A stretch of 28,501 nt of DNA from Mesotaenium endlicherianum. Taxonomy: Eukaryota; Streptophyta; Zygnematophyceae; Zygnematales; Mesotaeniaceae. Within the stretch, counting starts at the first letter, position 1, and the number at the start of each line of letters is the position of its first letter. Location: assembly GCA_009602735.1 (NCBI GenBank), contig WELA01013856.1, positions 673,168 through 701,668 on the forward strand, given 5' to 3'. A model generated the notes under the pieces. The model was not told the DNA's origin, did no database searches, and saw nothing but the letters and a program-made list of their open reading frames with translations. Made by a program: the position numbers and the translations under genes. Positions 1 through 9,674 of the stretch are shown piece by piece.

Positions 1-1298
1 CCCCCCCCCCCAAAAAAAATCTGGGGGGCCGCACAGTACTAAACACACCCAGACAGAAGGGGCTTTCCCCAACCCATGGCTGCTATTGCCCCTCAGCCCT
101 CCTGTCTTGGCTGCGATGCGCCCGCGGCTGGGCTGTTTCCCACACGTGCAAGCAGCGCGTGTGACTGAGAGGGTGCATACAAAATAGACGAAGGGCAGAC
201 AGTAAGGGCATCCATGGGCAAGCCGACAACCCCCCTCTCTAACTTCCTCTCTCCTTCCCACTATCTCCCAGCTCTCGCTCTCGACACTTGGTGTCCACCT
301 GGCAGAATTTCTCGCTGGACCGTCGCACTCCTTCTAAATTGGCATCAATCGCCCCGCGACACGACCGGCAGAAGGGATCGTTGGGAATCCGAGTAAAACC
401 ACGGGATTGAGGGAATTGTATCTAACGTAAAGCTGCGGATTAAACAGCCAACGAATCATCGTTGCCATCATGAAACGGGACACTCTGCTCCCGATAACCA
501 TGAGCCGGGATGAGTTGTTTCACAAGGCCAGCCCAAGCAAGGCCAGGCCTGAAGAGAAATCCTGTCTTTTTTGTATTTTTATATTTCTCAGTCTTTTGAT
601 TGTCCTTTTTGTCTTTTTTTGTCTTATTCATCTTTTTCAGTTCAAAGACCTGGGAGCGGGAAGGGGAGGGGAGGGGAAAGAAGAGGGGGGGCCGGGGGTA
701 AAATGCCAGCTGCTAAAGGAGGGTTGGGCGGCGTCCCAGCCATGTCCCATTCCTCAACTTCTGCCCAATCAAGGGTCTGAAGTCAAGAAAGAAAGAAGAG
801 CCAAAGCGGGAGAGCTCGCGCTAGCCTCTGAGCATCCATCAAGCTCTCTAATGAGATGCAGAGGGGGAATGGATGCACCAGTAGGGATCCTCTCTAAAGT
901 GCAAGGGCCATGGTTCAAGAGGAAGGAACCCTTGCTGGGGGGAAGGTGCAGCCCACTAGACTGAACGAACGGAACCCTAGTTAGAGTGAAAAAACGAGAG
1001 CGGTACTTCACGAGCACATCACCAGCTGCCTGTGCCAACACAGCTTACAGCGTAAGCCCATACTGTGTCGCCACAGGCGCCCATGCCTTTGGCACCATGT
1101 CCACATGATGCCTCTCATGCAAAGGAGAACCAGAGGAAGCCTCAGTGTCCAGGCAAGGCGAGCTCCATGTGAAACCGTCCCCACGCCTTTTGAAAAGTGA
1201 AGGGGATATGTCACAAATATAAGCACCGACTAGTGGCTCTAACAAAGCAGCGATGTTAGGTTGAGGACAGAACGTATGCTACTGATCAACTGATTTTT
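1..1298. other. Left-edge non-coding stretch, probably SDP1 intron
   Basis: The window opens with a C run followed by an A run, which looks like the edge of an assembly gap. If the SDP1 gene is intact, the next SDP1 exon should lie here or beyond the left edge on the minus strand. I read the minus-strand frames and found neither the segment that follows exon 1 in plant SDP1 nor the patatin nucleophile-elbow region. The open frames at 214-396, 470-964, 769-1041 and 1008-1245 have no recognisable motif and no convincing splice partners. I see nothing else here. Confidence 0.4.
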
Positions 1299-1388
1299 TT
1301 AAAGACTGCAGGCACACCTTACATCCCCAGGCCTCTCTCCCCCTCTACCATGCGTCATACGGACCAAACATAGTGCACATGCCGTTAC

Positions 1389-1787
1389 CTGCTTGCGCCC
1401 TTCATATTTTTCCAGCATCCTTGCAGCATGCGCCCATTCGTCGTATGTGAGAGCTGTCTTCATGAGATTCGACCAAAATTTCCGCCTGTATGCTATCTCC
1501 GCTTTTACTGAGCGCAATCGATAGCGCCTCAGCATGAGAGCAGCTATAAGAACTGAGGCAAGCATAAAATTCGGGCTTCGAGGATTTAGCCATGTCTTGA
1601 GCCCACTCAAGATGATGGCAATATATTTCTGCCATCGCCAAAGCTTGTCGCTTGCTCGAGACTTCAAGTAAGAAACAAGATGCAGAGTAAAGTTGCAAAA
1701 TAGTACTTTAAGTGCAACTATGCGGCCAACGATGGTAGAGGGGCCTATACGGAACAGGGCAAGTGTAGCGTCCTCAGTAGACTCCAT
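1389..1787 (-). CDS. SDP1: SDP1-type triacylglycerol lipase, first coding exon (partial gene)
   Basis: SUGAR-DEPENDENT1 is a patatin-domain (PNPLA) lipase that starts triacylglycerol breakdown at oil bodies. This exon encodes the first 133 residues. They follow the plant SDP1 N-terminus closely as I remember it: FRIGPSTIVGRIVALKVLFC near residues 12-31, the NPRSPN segment with the hydrophobic stretch after it (about 70-90), and AYRRKFWSNLMKTALTYDEW followed by AHAARMLEK (about 99-127). The ATG at 1787 matches the family start. The exon ends in phase 0 at CAG|GTAACG (donor 1388-1387). The catalytic patatin domain with its GXSXG serine is not encoded here; those exons must lie to the left, outside the window, or be lost. 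The N-terminal domain is well conserved, so the family call is good. Whether the gene is complete cannot be told. Confidence 0.85.
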
Positions 1788-3535
1788 TTTATATTAAATG
1801 CTAGTGGTGTCTCGTGGAACAGACTCCGTACAAGCTCGACATTGTCCTACCAACCTTAACTGCCTCAACTGGCTACACAAGCAGGTTAAAACTCGTCCAG
1901 ACAAGTTCTTGTGCAACGCACTTCATCTGATACAATAAGTGCTAATCTAAACGAGAAAAAAACAAGGTAAATAGTCCTGTGGAGCCGCCACTGCTGAGGC
2001 TCGTTCGAAGAATAAGCGAGGAATGTTGTTGACACAGGTAGAGCACGCAGCTCGAAGGTGCTATGGAGTGCAGTGGTGTAGCTGAAGCAAGTCTTGCCAT
2101 GAGGCTACGACACAGATGCCATGGTCCCATAATACATCCGGTCCAATTTGGTCCCATTTTTTGAAGTTGATCCTCGTGAAAGGTGCTCGGGCCGCGCCCC
2201 TCACTTTACAACACCGAAAGACGTGGCAGAGCACTTCTTGCGTGCGACTACTAGGATTGGGTACTCTACGTATATTATTACGTCATTCCAATATTACTTC
2301 ATTGCTGCTCGAAAGTCGGAACTGGAACTTGCACCTTCACCCTTGGCCGATGAAAGTTTATGGTATAAAACTTAAACCCAGCAAATGTTTCACATACCAA
2401 TTTCAAAGTACACAACTAATTTGACAGAAGCAGATTATCATTTTCCAGATTAACCTTCGAGTTGATGCAGAACTCTTCAAATGGACGGGCCTATATTTCT
2501 AACAAAGTTCTTAGTCAGAAGCTATACAAGTTTGGCAACAACAGGTGCACGAAATGAAAACGAACGTACAATCATGCAGACGGCCCGCAAATAATAAAAA
2601 CTAGGAGAAAGTTTTTGACATTCTCTTGGCCACTAGTATGGTCTATTATCGCAAACCATTTGCAGCCATTTGGCATCGATCAACTTTTTGGCCAGCACGA
2701 AAAACAATTTTCTGACGCAGCAACGGCGCAGCTAACGAATCGATCAGTAGAAAGCAACAGAACCACGTCGAATGCAATAAACACGTCGTTAGCCGGCCAC
2801 ACGTCAAATATCCAGTAGGCCGACAGCAAGTAACATCACTAAAATCCGCTAGAAGTTGATGAAATAAAACCCGGCGAACAATTTACCTGGAGTGTTGAGA
2901 CGGCGACAGATGGGAGACTCAAGAAAAATTGAAGACTACGTGGTTGGCTAACAGTTGCATTAGGCAATTAATATAGGCCTCGATGCACCCACGTACGCAG
3001 TCCTGTCCAGATCTTCAAATCGTCAGTCAAGTCGCAACCAATTTCTCAACTTAGGATATTAGCTTTATCCATTTTGTGATTCTGGCGGGAACAAAAGAAT
3101 CTACCGGTGAAGACAGCTGGGTCTCTCTAACGCCGTCAACACCAACACAGTGACGTACAGCCGACCACAAACTGATGCAGAGGGAGTCAATCGAGGTCGA
3201 ACAAGCTTATCCAGCGCATTTTGATGCTTGTGATCGCTCAAATATATCTACGACCTCGAGAGGACTACTAGCCTCCGATCACAGCGAACCGACTGTGGTG
3301 ACCAGAGAAACATCCCTTCATGAACCCTAGGATAACGATGCGCTGAAAGTCACCCGTTTTGCATTGTTAATGCCGAAGGTTGATCTTTTGACTTTCTTTT
3401 CAAGAGTTTCAGTCAGAGAAGCTACTTTTGAACGGAATTGACTCTTATTTGTGAGAGTAGCCACTTATGGGCAGCTTGCTAGGAATATTCTGTGTCGTGA
3501 TGTGCATGTGACTGATATATATTTACCTGTCTTCT
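1788..3535. other. Divergent intergenic region between SDP1 and bZIP genes
   Basis: This should hold the 5' untranslated regions and promoters of the minus-strand SDP1 gene and the plus-strand bZIP gene. The frames at 2116-2424, 2148-2375 and 2615-2818 have no recognisable motif. The right half holds a cluster of ACGT cores (separate entry). A good 3' splice site, a pyrimidine-rich stretch ending in TCTAG at 3536-3537, suggests that the bZIP transcript has a 5'UTR intron. Confidence 0.45.
2765..3156. promoter_or_regulatory. Cluster of six ACGT cores upstream of the bZIP gene
   Basis: ACGT occurs at 2765, 2783, 2801, 2938, 2991 and 3153. The first three are exactly 18 bases apart, and the last is within TGACGTAC. 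ACGT is the core bound by plant bZIP dimers (G-, C- and A-box elements). About 1.5 copies would be expected by chance in this span. The sites lie 0.4-0.8 kb upstream of a bZIP start codon, so autoregulation or cross-regulation by other bZIPs is possible. Function is inferred only. Confidence 0.3.
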
Positions 3536-3567
3536 AGGCTGGTAATTTCTGGGAGTACATATAGTTG

Positions 3568-4549
3568 ATGGCCGGAGGCGCTAAACGAGCATCAAGTAAT
3601 TGTGTTAGTTCAACGGCAAAATCTGCCAGAAGTGCAGTTCCTAGTCCTTCTTTGAAACTCCGGGCTAAAACTTTGAAAGCGAAAAGTACCCTTGACGTTC
3701 AACCTCTCCTGTCTGAGTGTAGTAGTGGCGTAGCCACTGGCGTTATGCACAGTGGTCATGACTATGATGATGCCGACGAGAAGGCGGATGAGGATAAGAC
3801 AGTGTTTAGCCGGGGTGGTGGAGATGCGGGTGCAAATAAAGGAGTGACAACTTCGAGTATAAGTCTTGCAACAAGCGAAGACGACCCTTCTCAATTGGAT
3901 GAAAGAAAACAAAAACGAATGCTGAGTAATCGAGAATCGGCAAGAAGGTCACGATTAAGGAAGCAGCAGCATCTGGATGACTTAAGAGCGCAGGTGTGTC
4001 TATGTCTTTGCCCTGTTTTGTTCAGTGGTTCTTAGACTTAGCGTCATTGACGTGTATACAGAAGCAGGAAGCGCTTTGTTTAACAAGGCTAATCTATGCG
4101 GACTTTGTATCTATTGTATTGGTGTTTGACCCTTTGTTTCCTATGTATGCTTTCATGCAAACCCTGATTCTATATTGCTGTCACCCCGACTTGAGCAGGT
4201 TGCACAGTTACGAGCAGAGAACACAGTCATGGTCGGCAAATACAATATAGCTTCTCGCCACTATTCACAGTTGACAGAGGAGAATCGAGCTCTTCGGTCA
4301 CATGCAATGGATCTCAGCAGGCGCTTACAACACCTACACCATACAGCTGCTGCTCAGGGGCATCCTGCAAGCCGTGACTTAGGCTTAGGTCCCTCTCACC
4401 TAGATTCAATGCCAATAGGTATGGCTCCTGCAGGAATGCACCATCCTATGGCAGGCCATGGTCCTCCTCAGCTTCACCATCATCCTGGAATGCATGCGCA
4501 TATGCAACATGCTTACTCTAGGACTATGACACCAGAAATGTCAAGGTAG
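3568..4549 (+). CDS. Plant group S/C-like bZIP transcription factor, two exons
   Basis: Sequence-specific nuclear DNA-binding protein that should dimerise on ACGT-core sites. Exon 1 is 3568-3993 and exon 2 is 4199-4549, joined in phase 0 (CAG|GTGTGT to GAGCAG|GTTGCA); the protein is 258 residues. Residues 1-113 are Ser/Ala/Lys-rich, then acidic. The basic region at about 114-132 contains NRESARRSR, giving N121-x7-R129-x9-L139. The zipper heptad positions are L139, L146, M153, A160, L167, L174 and L181. The C-terminal 70 residues are His/Met/Pro-rich with no known domain. An in-frame TAG at 3562 just before the ATG fixes the start. The basic region and hinge resemble plant S1/C bZIPs, but angiosperm S1 genes usually lack introns, whereas this one is cut between the basic region and the zipper. 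Its target genes and group membership are not settled. Confidence 0.93.
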
Positions 4550-5488
4550 CCTACAAAAATGTTGGAGCTGGTTGCTGCATGCAGCTACTTGGAGGCAGGA
4601 TGTAAGGGTGGTAAATACTGTTCAGTTTTTTTCCGGTTGGATTGGTTGCAAGCGCAACCCTCTGTGAGATGGTGTAGGTTAAATGATGAGGTTACCATTA
4701 GTTGCCCTAGGGCCTTGTGATGATTTCATGGGGGGAATACTGGTGAAAGCTCGACAGTGATGTACAAAATTTAGGCGTCAGTCGAACATAGTAGTGTAGT
4801 TCAGCCAGCCCCTGTGTGCATACTTCTTGCGAGGAACATTTTTGCAGCTTTAGCGTAGTTGGTAACGCAGCATTCACAGCAGGTGAAGCTGGAAAGGTTT
4901 TGTGACTGGTCTACCTTATACTGGAAGGCTCCATTCTGGGAGTTCTGATAATTTGAAGCAAGCCTATAGAGCAGCAACTTATGATGACCAGTTACATGGT
5001 AGACTAGGTGTTGTGAGATGAGTGTCAGCAGTTGGCGGTGCAGTGTCATTGATACTTTAGTGGCTAGGAGTTGAATTTGCATAGTGAGAGATTCAATTGT
5101 ACAAAATTCTTTGGCGTGCGGAGCCAGTCACAGAAACACTACTCTGATGGTTGAATTTTTGTAAGAAATCATATTTGTGCTCGACTTGGTGCTGAAGGTG
5201 CTTGAGCTTTATTAATTTTGAAATGTTTATGTTGGTTTAAAAATAACGGGAAGAGGTAAACCTGGTTCATCACTTCCATTGACCTCAACCTTGCCATTTC
5301 CCAATGAATTTTACAAAGAAAATATCACCATGCCCATAAAGACTTGCGTGTGTACTTGGCCAATTTCATTACATCAGCTACTCCAGGCTGTATATGCATA
5401 TTTGTAAACTTTAGGCTAACTATATTAGGCTTTATATGCATGTAAATTTGCATGCTTCTGAGCAGGATTTATCATATAGCGTTTGAGC
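4550..5488. other. Convergent 3' region between bZIP and the unrecognised minus-strand gene
   Basis: This AT-rich stretch holds the 3' untranslated regions of two converging genes. The minus frame at 4801-5082 has no splice context or motif. The minus frame ending at 5425 would be a terminal exon under an alternative splice model of the neighbouring gene (see that entry). Nothing else stands out. Confidence 0.4.
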
Positions 5489-7370
5489 CTATCGCAATTG
5501 CCATATGCTCTGAGAAAGTTTGAGCACATGCCAAGTGTGGGGTCGCCATAATATGGCCTTCGTCGCCACATGCTGCTTTGCATAATGTTCTGCTTCGAGA
5601 CATCCACCAAGCTCCAAGGCGTACGACTCGCAGCTCACAAGAGGCATACTCGGATTAGCATTCACCTCCCCCATGAGATGGTTAGCCGTGTTGACGTACA
5701 CAGCTGGCCGGTCCGACAAAGGCCCACGCTGCACATGCATCAACAGGACGCTGCTTCAATGAGATTAAGCACAACTCTATACCCTGTCATCATTCTAATC
5801 CATACCCTGTCATTGTTTGAATCATGTAAACTCTTGGGCTCCACACTTGAGCATAAGATGGAACCACATAGTTGAAATGAGCAGGAGCTAGCAGCACTGC
5901 TGAAAATTGATGATATGACCATTCAGATTGAGAGACCCCACCCGCACTCAAGAAACAACGCAGCCACAGCAGTGCTCGGCAGATTGGGGTCATTGCAATC
6001 TCATCTTGATGCATGGCGTGCCAAGAACGCCAATTGCCACATGAATTAGCTCCTTGACCAGGAAGCACATGGAAGTATCAGGTCCCGTCCACACGTGACT
6101 CACCTCCCAAGCTTCATAGGCTGTGTTTCTGCCGTAGTGGTAGAACAATGAAAGCCAGTTGAAGACATTCAGCTTGTTGCCTTGCGACCAGGTCTGCGCC
6201 CATCCAGATCCCCCAGGAAGTCCACATCATGAGAGTGCACGTGCCAGTGCCAGAGTGTGGAAATTGAGGGAAACCTTCTTCCTCCTCCTGCATGCCTGCA
6301 GACGAGCACGGAGCCCAGCTCCAGCTCATCTCCATGCCCATGCTCGTGCACAAAACCATAAACTTCAAATACTCTTCTTCGTGTTTTATGTTTCACGCAC
6401 GCCAACATATTGCACGAGGAAAAACAGACGGGTCGGGCGATGACACGCGCAAAGAAGTGTGCGGGGGGAGTAGAAGAGCACTCAGCAAGAAGGCGCGCGA
6501 CACAGAATGCGACATGCCTGCGTGCCGCAGTGGTCCCTGGTGCGTATGCTTCGCCAGGGGGGCACGCCACATGGCGCCTCCAAATCCACCCCCGTCATCG
6601 TCAGATAGTTGATGTCTGCCGTGCGCCCGAATCTGCACAAGCAGACCAAACAGAATGCAGGATGAGAGGTGCAGGCGGAGCTTGCGCCAACCTGTACCTT
6701 CACCAAAGCAGGGAGGGAGGCGGGCAGGTAGGCAGATGTGCAAGTGAACAGGTGGAGAACAACCAAGCCCCCTGATGAGCCTCAATCCATGGCTCACGCA
6801 AGCCAGACAGCTGATGTGCTGCTGCAGCATGCACCGGTTTTCTGACATGACTTGGTATGATGTGTACAGCACTCACCTATGGTACGCTTGCTGTCTCAGC
6901 ACACCGTCAATACACTACATTTAGTTGTAAGTGTGCAGATTTGTTCTAAACATACATATATATGTATGTATATACAAGGGAAACTTGCGAGTGTGGGAGT
7001 GGGTGCGCAAATCTGTGTGTACGTATGGGTGTAGTGCCCTCGTAAAAATCGAACACCACACAGATGTGCACCTTCGGGAAAAAAAATCAAAGAAATTGAG
7101 TTATGCACTATATTCAGACAGCCAACAAGAAAGAATTGGAGGGGGCACAGAGCTCAGCAACAGACGGAAGCGAGAAGAAGAAGAAGCAAGGAAGTGGTTC
7201 CCTCACACTACAAAGTTGAAGGACATGTAGAAGAATGTGGCCACGCGGTTCATCCGCGTCGGCTTCAGCCTCCTGTAGCTCGCCTCCCCCTGTTCTAGCC
7301 AGACATCAGAAAGATCAGAATAAGAGAACAGTGGAGGCTTCGTCGGTTGAAGTTGGAGTACAGGTCCCAT
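5489..7370 (-). CDS. Unrecognised protein, six-exon model built by splicing
   Basis: I do not recognise this family. Exons: 7370-7212, 6914-6877, 6632-6504, 6373-6241, 6193-6104 and 5728-5489. All phases agree and the product is 262 residues. No exon has a long open frame, but the joined frame reads like one globular protein. Notable segments: YRRLKPTRMNRVATFFYMSF near residues 32-51, YLTMTGVDLEAPCGVPPWRS near 75-94, VFEVYGFVHEHGHGDELELG, LWHWH, NVFNWLSLFYHYGRNTAYEA, and PAVYVNTANHLMGEVNANPS. It is rich in His, Trp and Tyr. I see no signal peptide or clear membrane segment. The start is the first ATG after an in-frame TGA. The best splice sites are GAG|GTGAGT (6103) and TAG|GTGAGT (6876). Weak points are the 47-base intron 6240-6194 and the GTAGTG donor at 7211. 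Alternative ending: splicing GAG|GTGAAT (5665) to 5589 gives a different tail that stops at 5425. Confidence 0.5.
6950..6975. repeat. TATG-type microsatellite with an 18-base palindrome
   Basis: CATACATATATATGTATG at 6951-6968 is self-complementary. It sits in the first intron of the unrecognised minus-strand gene. Confidence 0.7.
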
Positions 7371-8089
7371 GCCTCAACTTCTGCAACAAGCCTAAAATCA
7401 CCGCACAGTATCAAGGCTATCCATCTCACATAGTAAATAGGTATACGCTATGGGTATGTGCGAATAATACACATATTCAGGGGGTGTCGCTCTCTTCTCC
7501 CCACTTGGCATGACATCGGACAACACGTACTGCAACAACATTCCGTCGACTGCTAAAAGATGTCCTCACATAATATGTGAAGGTGATAACGCCGTGGCAA
7601 GCCTTGCTAAGGAGGGCATGAAGGTCAGTCTCCTGTGTATCCGGTATATAGAGCCAAGGAGCACCTGGAAGCTTTTCTACTGCTCTCTAATACAGCCTAA
7701 CTGATATTCGTGTATACACATAAATATGCATACAGACGTATACATACACACATACATAGATACATATGTGTAACAATTGTGGGTACATACATGTATGTTA
7801 ATCTTTACACCCAACGACGTGCATGTATGCACAGACATGTATGTTCGTCTACATATGTGAGTATAAACATATATAAATTGATTAGGTGAGTGCATGTGTA
7901 TGGATGAGAGAAAGAGAGCGAGTGAGTGGGAGTGACTGGTGTGACATGTACATCTTGAGCATACAAGATCTCACGGCCATTGTATATGTCCTAGGTTTGG
8001 GTTGAGAGGTCCTTACAAAGTGGTCACTCAGGTTAATATCAGAAACTATATCTCCTATGTCATGTCATTCTCCGCCAAGCATTAGCTTC
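7371..8089. other. Intergenic stretch between two minus-strand genes
   Basis: This should contain the 5' leader and promoter of the six-exon gene and the 3' end of the small gene. The frames at 7510-7704 and 7677-7895 are not supported as coding. The main content is the TATG/TACA repeat tract listed separately. Confidence 0.4.
7708..7880. repeat. Degenerate TATG/TACA microsatellite tract
   Basis: About 170 bases made of irregular TACA, CATA, TATG and TGTA units with short palindromes such as ACATGTATGT. The open frame across it (7677-7895, minus) is a by-product of the repeat. Confidence 0.7.
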
Positions 8090-8560
8090 TTACAGCTCGA
8101 GCTTCTTGGGGTCCATATCGTGAAGCAAGCGACGACCAACCAATCGGTTAAACTCGAGTATTGTACTCTCCTACAGGTGGCGTGCTTCTGTGTTACGTGA
8201 CTCTCTGCCAAATGCACCAGCCCATAAGATGGCTACGTACACGATGAAAACGATATGATTGATTATGAAATCCTCAATAGTAAGTGATGCAAAATAGTCA
8301 CCAATGATGCTACAGGTGGGGCGCTGCAGGTGAAGGTATCTCACCTCATAAACGATGATGAGCTCACACAATTGGTCCTCAGTATTATGCTCCTTCCTGA
8401 ACTCGTAGAAGACCTTGAGGAGAGGATGGCCACAGGCAATATCCACCGCTGGTTGCAAGAATATGGGAGCACAGCGAGCGAGCCATTTTCTTGCGACTGC
8501 CTCTTCCACCTCTAAGGGAGCACTTGAGTCATTTAGGCGAGTGTTCTCATCTGCAACCAT
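8090..8560 (-). CDS. Unrecognised small acidic protein, two exons
   Basis: I do not recognise this family. Exon 1 is 8560-8345 and exon 2 is 8170-8090, joined in phase 0 by a 174-base intron with good borders (GAG|GTGAGA to CACCTGTAG|GAG); the product is 98 residues. It is mostly polar and probably helical: LEVEEAVARKWLARC near residues 16-30, then GHPLLKVFYEFRKEHNTEDQ (44-63), and a C-terminus ending DMDPKKLEL. I see no signal peptide or membrane segment. A likely upstream intron (donor GAG|GTAAGA at 8652, acceptor GCTCTAG ending at 8574) joins an earlier exon in an open frame. That gives an alternative start at 8684 and a 113-residue product. The splice sites and the clean stop right after an acidic tail favour a real gene, but nothing identifies its role. 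Confidence 0.45.
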
Positions 8561-9362
8561 CTTAGACCTGTTCCTAGAGCAATGACAGAGGAGTCATCAC
8601 AAGTTCTCTGGATTTAATTCTTCATCCAAGAACACTGTGACCTTACTCTTACCTCATACTAAATGTTTTGACACTAATCCTCATTCATATATAAGCAGAT
8701 AGCCAACAATGGTCCGCTCAGAGTCATCCTCAAATAGCAACGCGTGAGGGCGATAACAGACTAGCTTAGCTTTTAGGCCAAGCATCACCTTGCAGGCACT
8801 CAGTATCTAGCGTTTCTTCCCATAGCCACAAGCACAGACATTATATATTCGAATGATAATACAGACTATTAAATCTACCCAGCCTTGGGAACGCTTTAAG
8901 GAGTCATTTCTTTTAGCTAGGGCACTATGCAAGTTGCTTCAGTTCCTAAGTTGGGCGCCTAAAGCCTGACTATCTCAATACTAAGATCCTGTTATAAATT
9001 TTAAAAGCTCTTCTGTGTGGTGAAATATTGATGTTCCTAGGCTGGCGTGTGGATCCATTACTACTGTAAGTCAGAAATGCGAGAGAGGCGCGAAAGAAGT
9101 AGTGGCCAGTCGACTTTAGGCAAGCGAGTTCTTATAAAGATGGGCCCATGTGTTCCTTTACTCCCCAAAAGTGACGAGAGGGTACGACAAGAGGCGAGAA
9201 TATTGCTTCTCTGAAGTCCAACTTGTACTCCCTAATTTACTGAATGCACCGAAGGCGAGCAGATTGACAAACTAGTACGTAACATGTGCAAATAGTTTGT
9301 GGGCTTCAGTAAGGCGCCCCTCACGTGACTCTTAACATATAGCATTTCGAAGAGGAACACAA
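8561..9362. other. Divergent region upstream of the small gene and TatD
   Basis: It contains the likely 5' exon and intron of the small minus-strand gene (intron 8652-8574). It also holds a short minus-strand open frame at 8785-8681 (34 codons plus stop, protein-like). That frame may be an upstream ORF, or the last exon of another gene, because an acceptor-like CGCTAG precedes it. Further right I could not build any coding model; the promoter of the TatD gene should lie here. Confidence 0.35.
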
Positions 9363-9674
9363 ATGTTCACAGTTGCAAGGTTGAGAGTCCGGATCGTATA
9401 TACATCGTGGCGAATGACTTTGCCGACACGATGCCATAGAAGTGTTGGTCTTGCAAGTAGCCTACACGAGACTTTCTTTTATCTACCTTCTGTCAAGCTT
9501 AATGTGTGCAAGGAAACAAAATCGCAAGAATTTCTTTCAGTGAGCATTTCCGCAGGCATACTAGAAGGAATTTTTGCTGTAATTACAACGTCTTCTGGGT
9601 CCTTCACCAGAGACAGCCACACTACTAAGCATCCAGTTTTTATTCATGAATGTTCTGCTCGAAAAAAAGTTGAG

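Noticed and set aside
2148-2375. Protein-like plus-strand frame beginning MVPFFEVDPRER
   Set aside because: I found no known motif, no splice partner and no clear start context. It lies in the SDP1/bZIP divergent spacer, so I left it unannotated.
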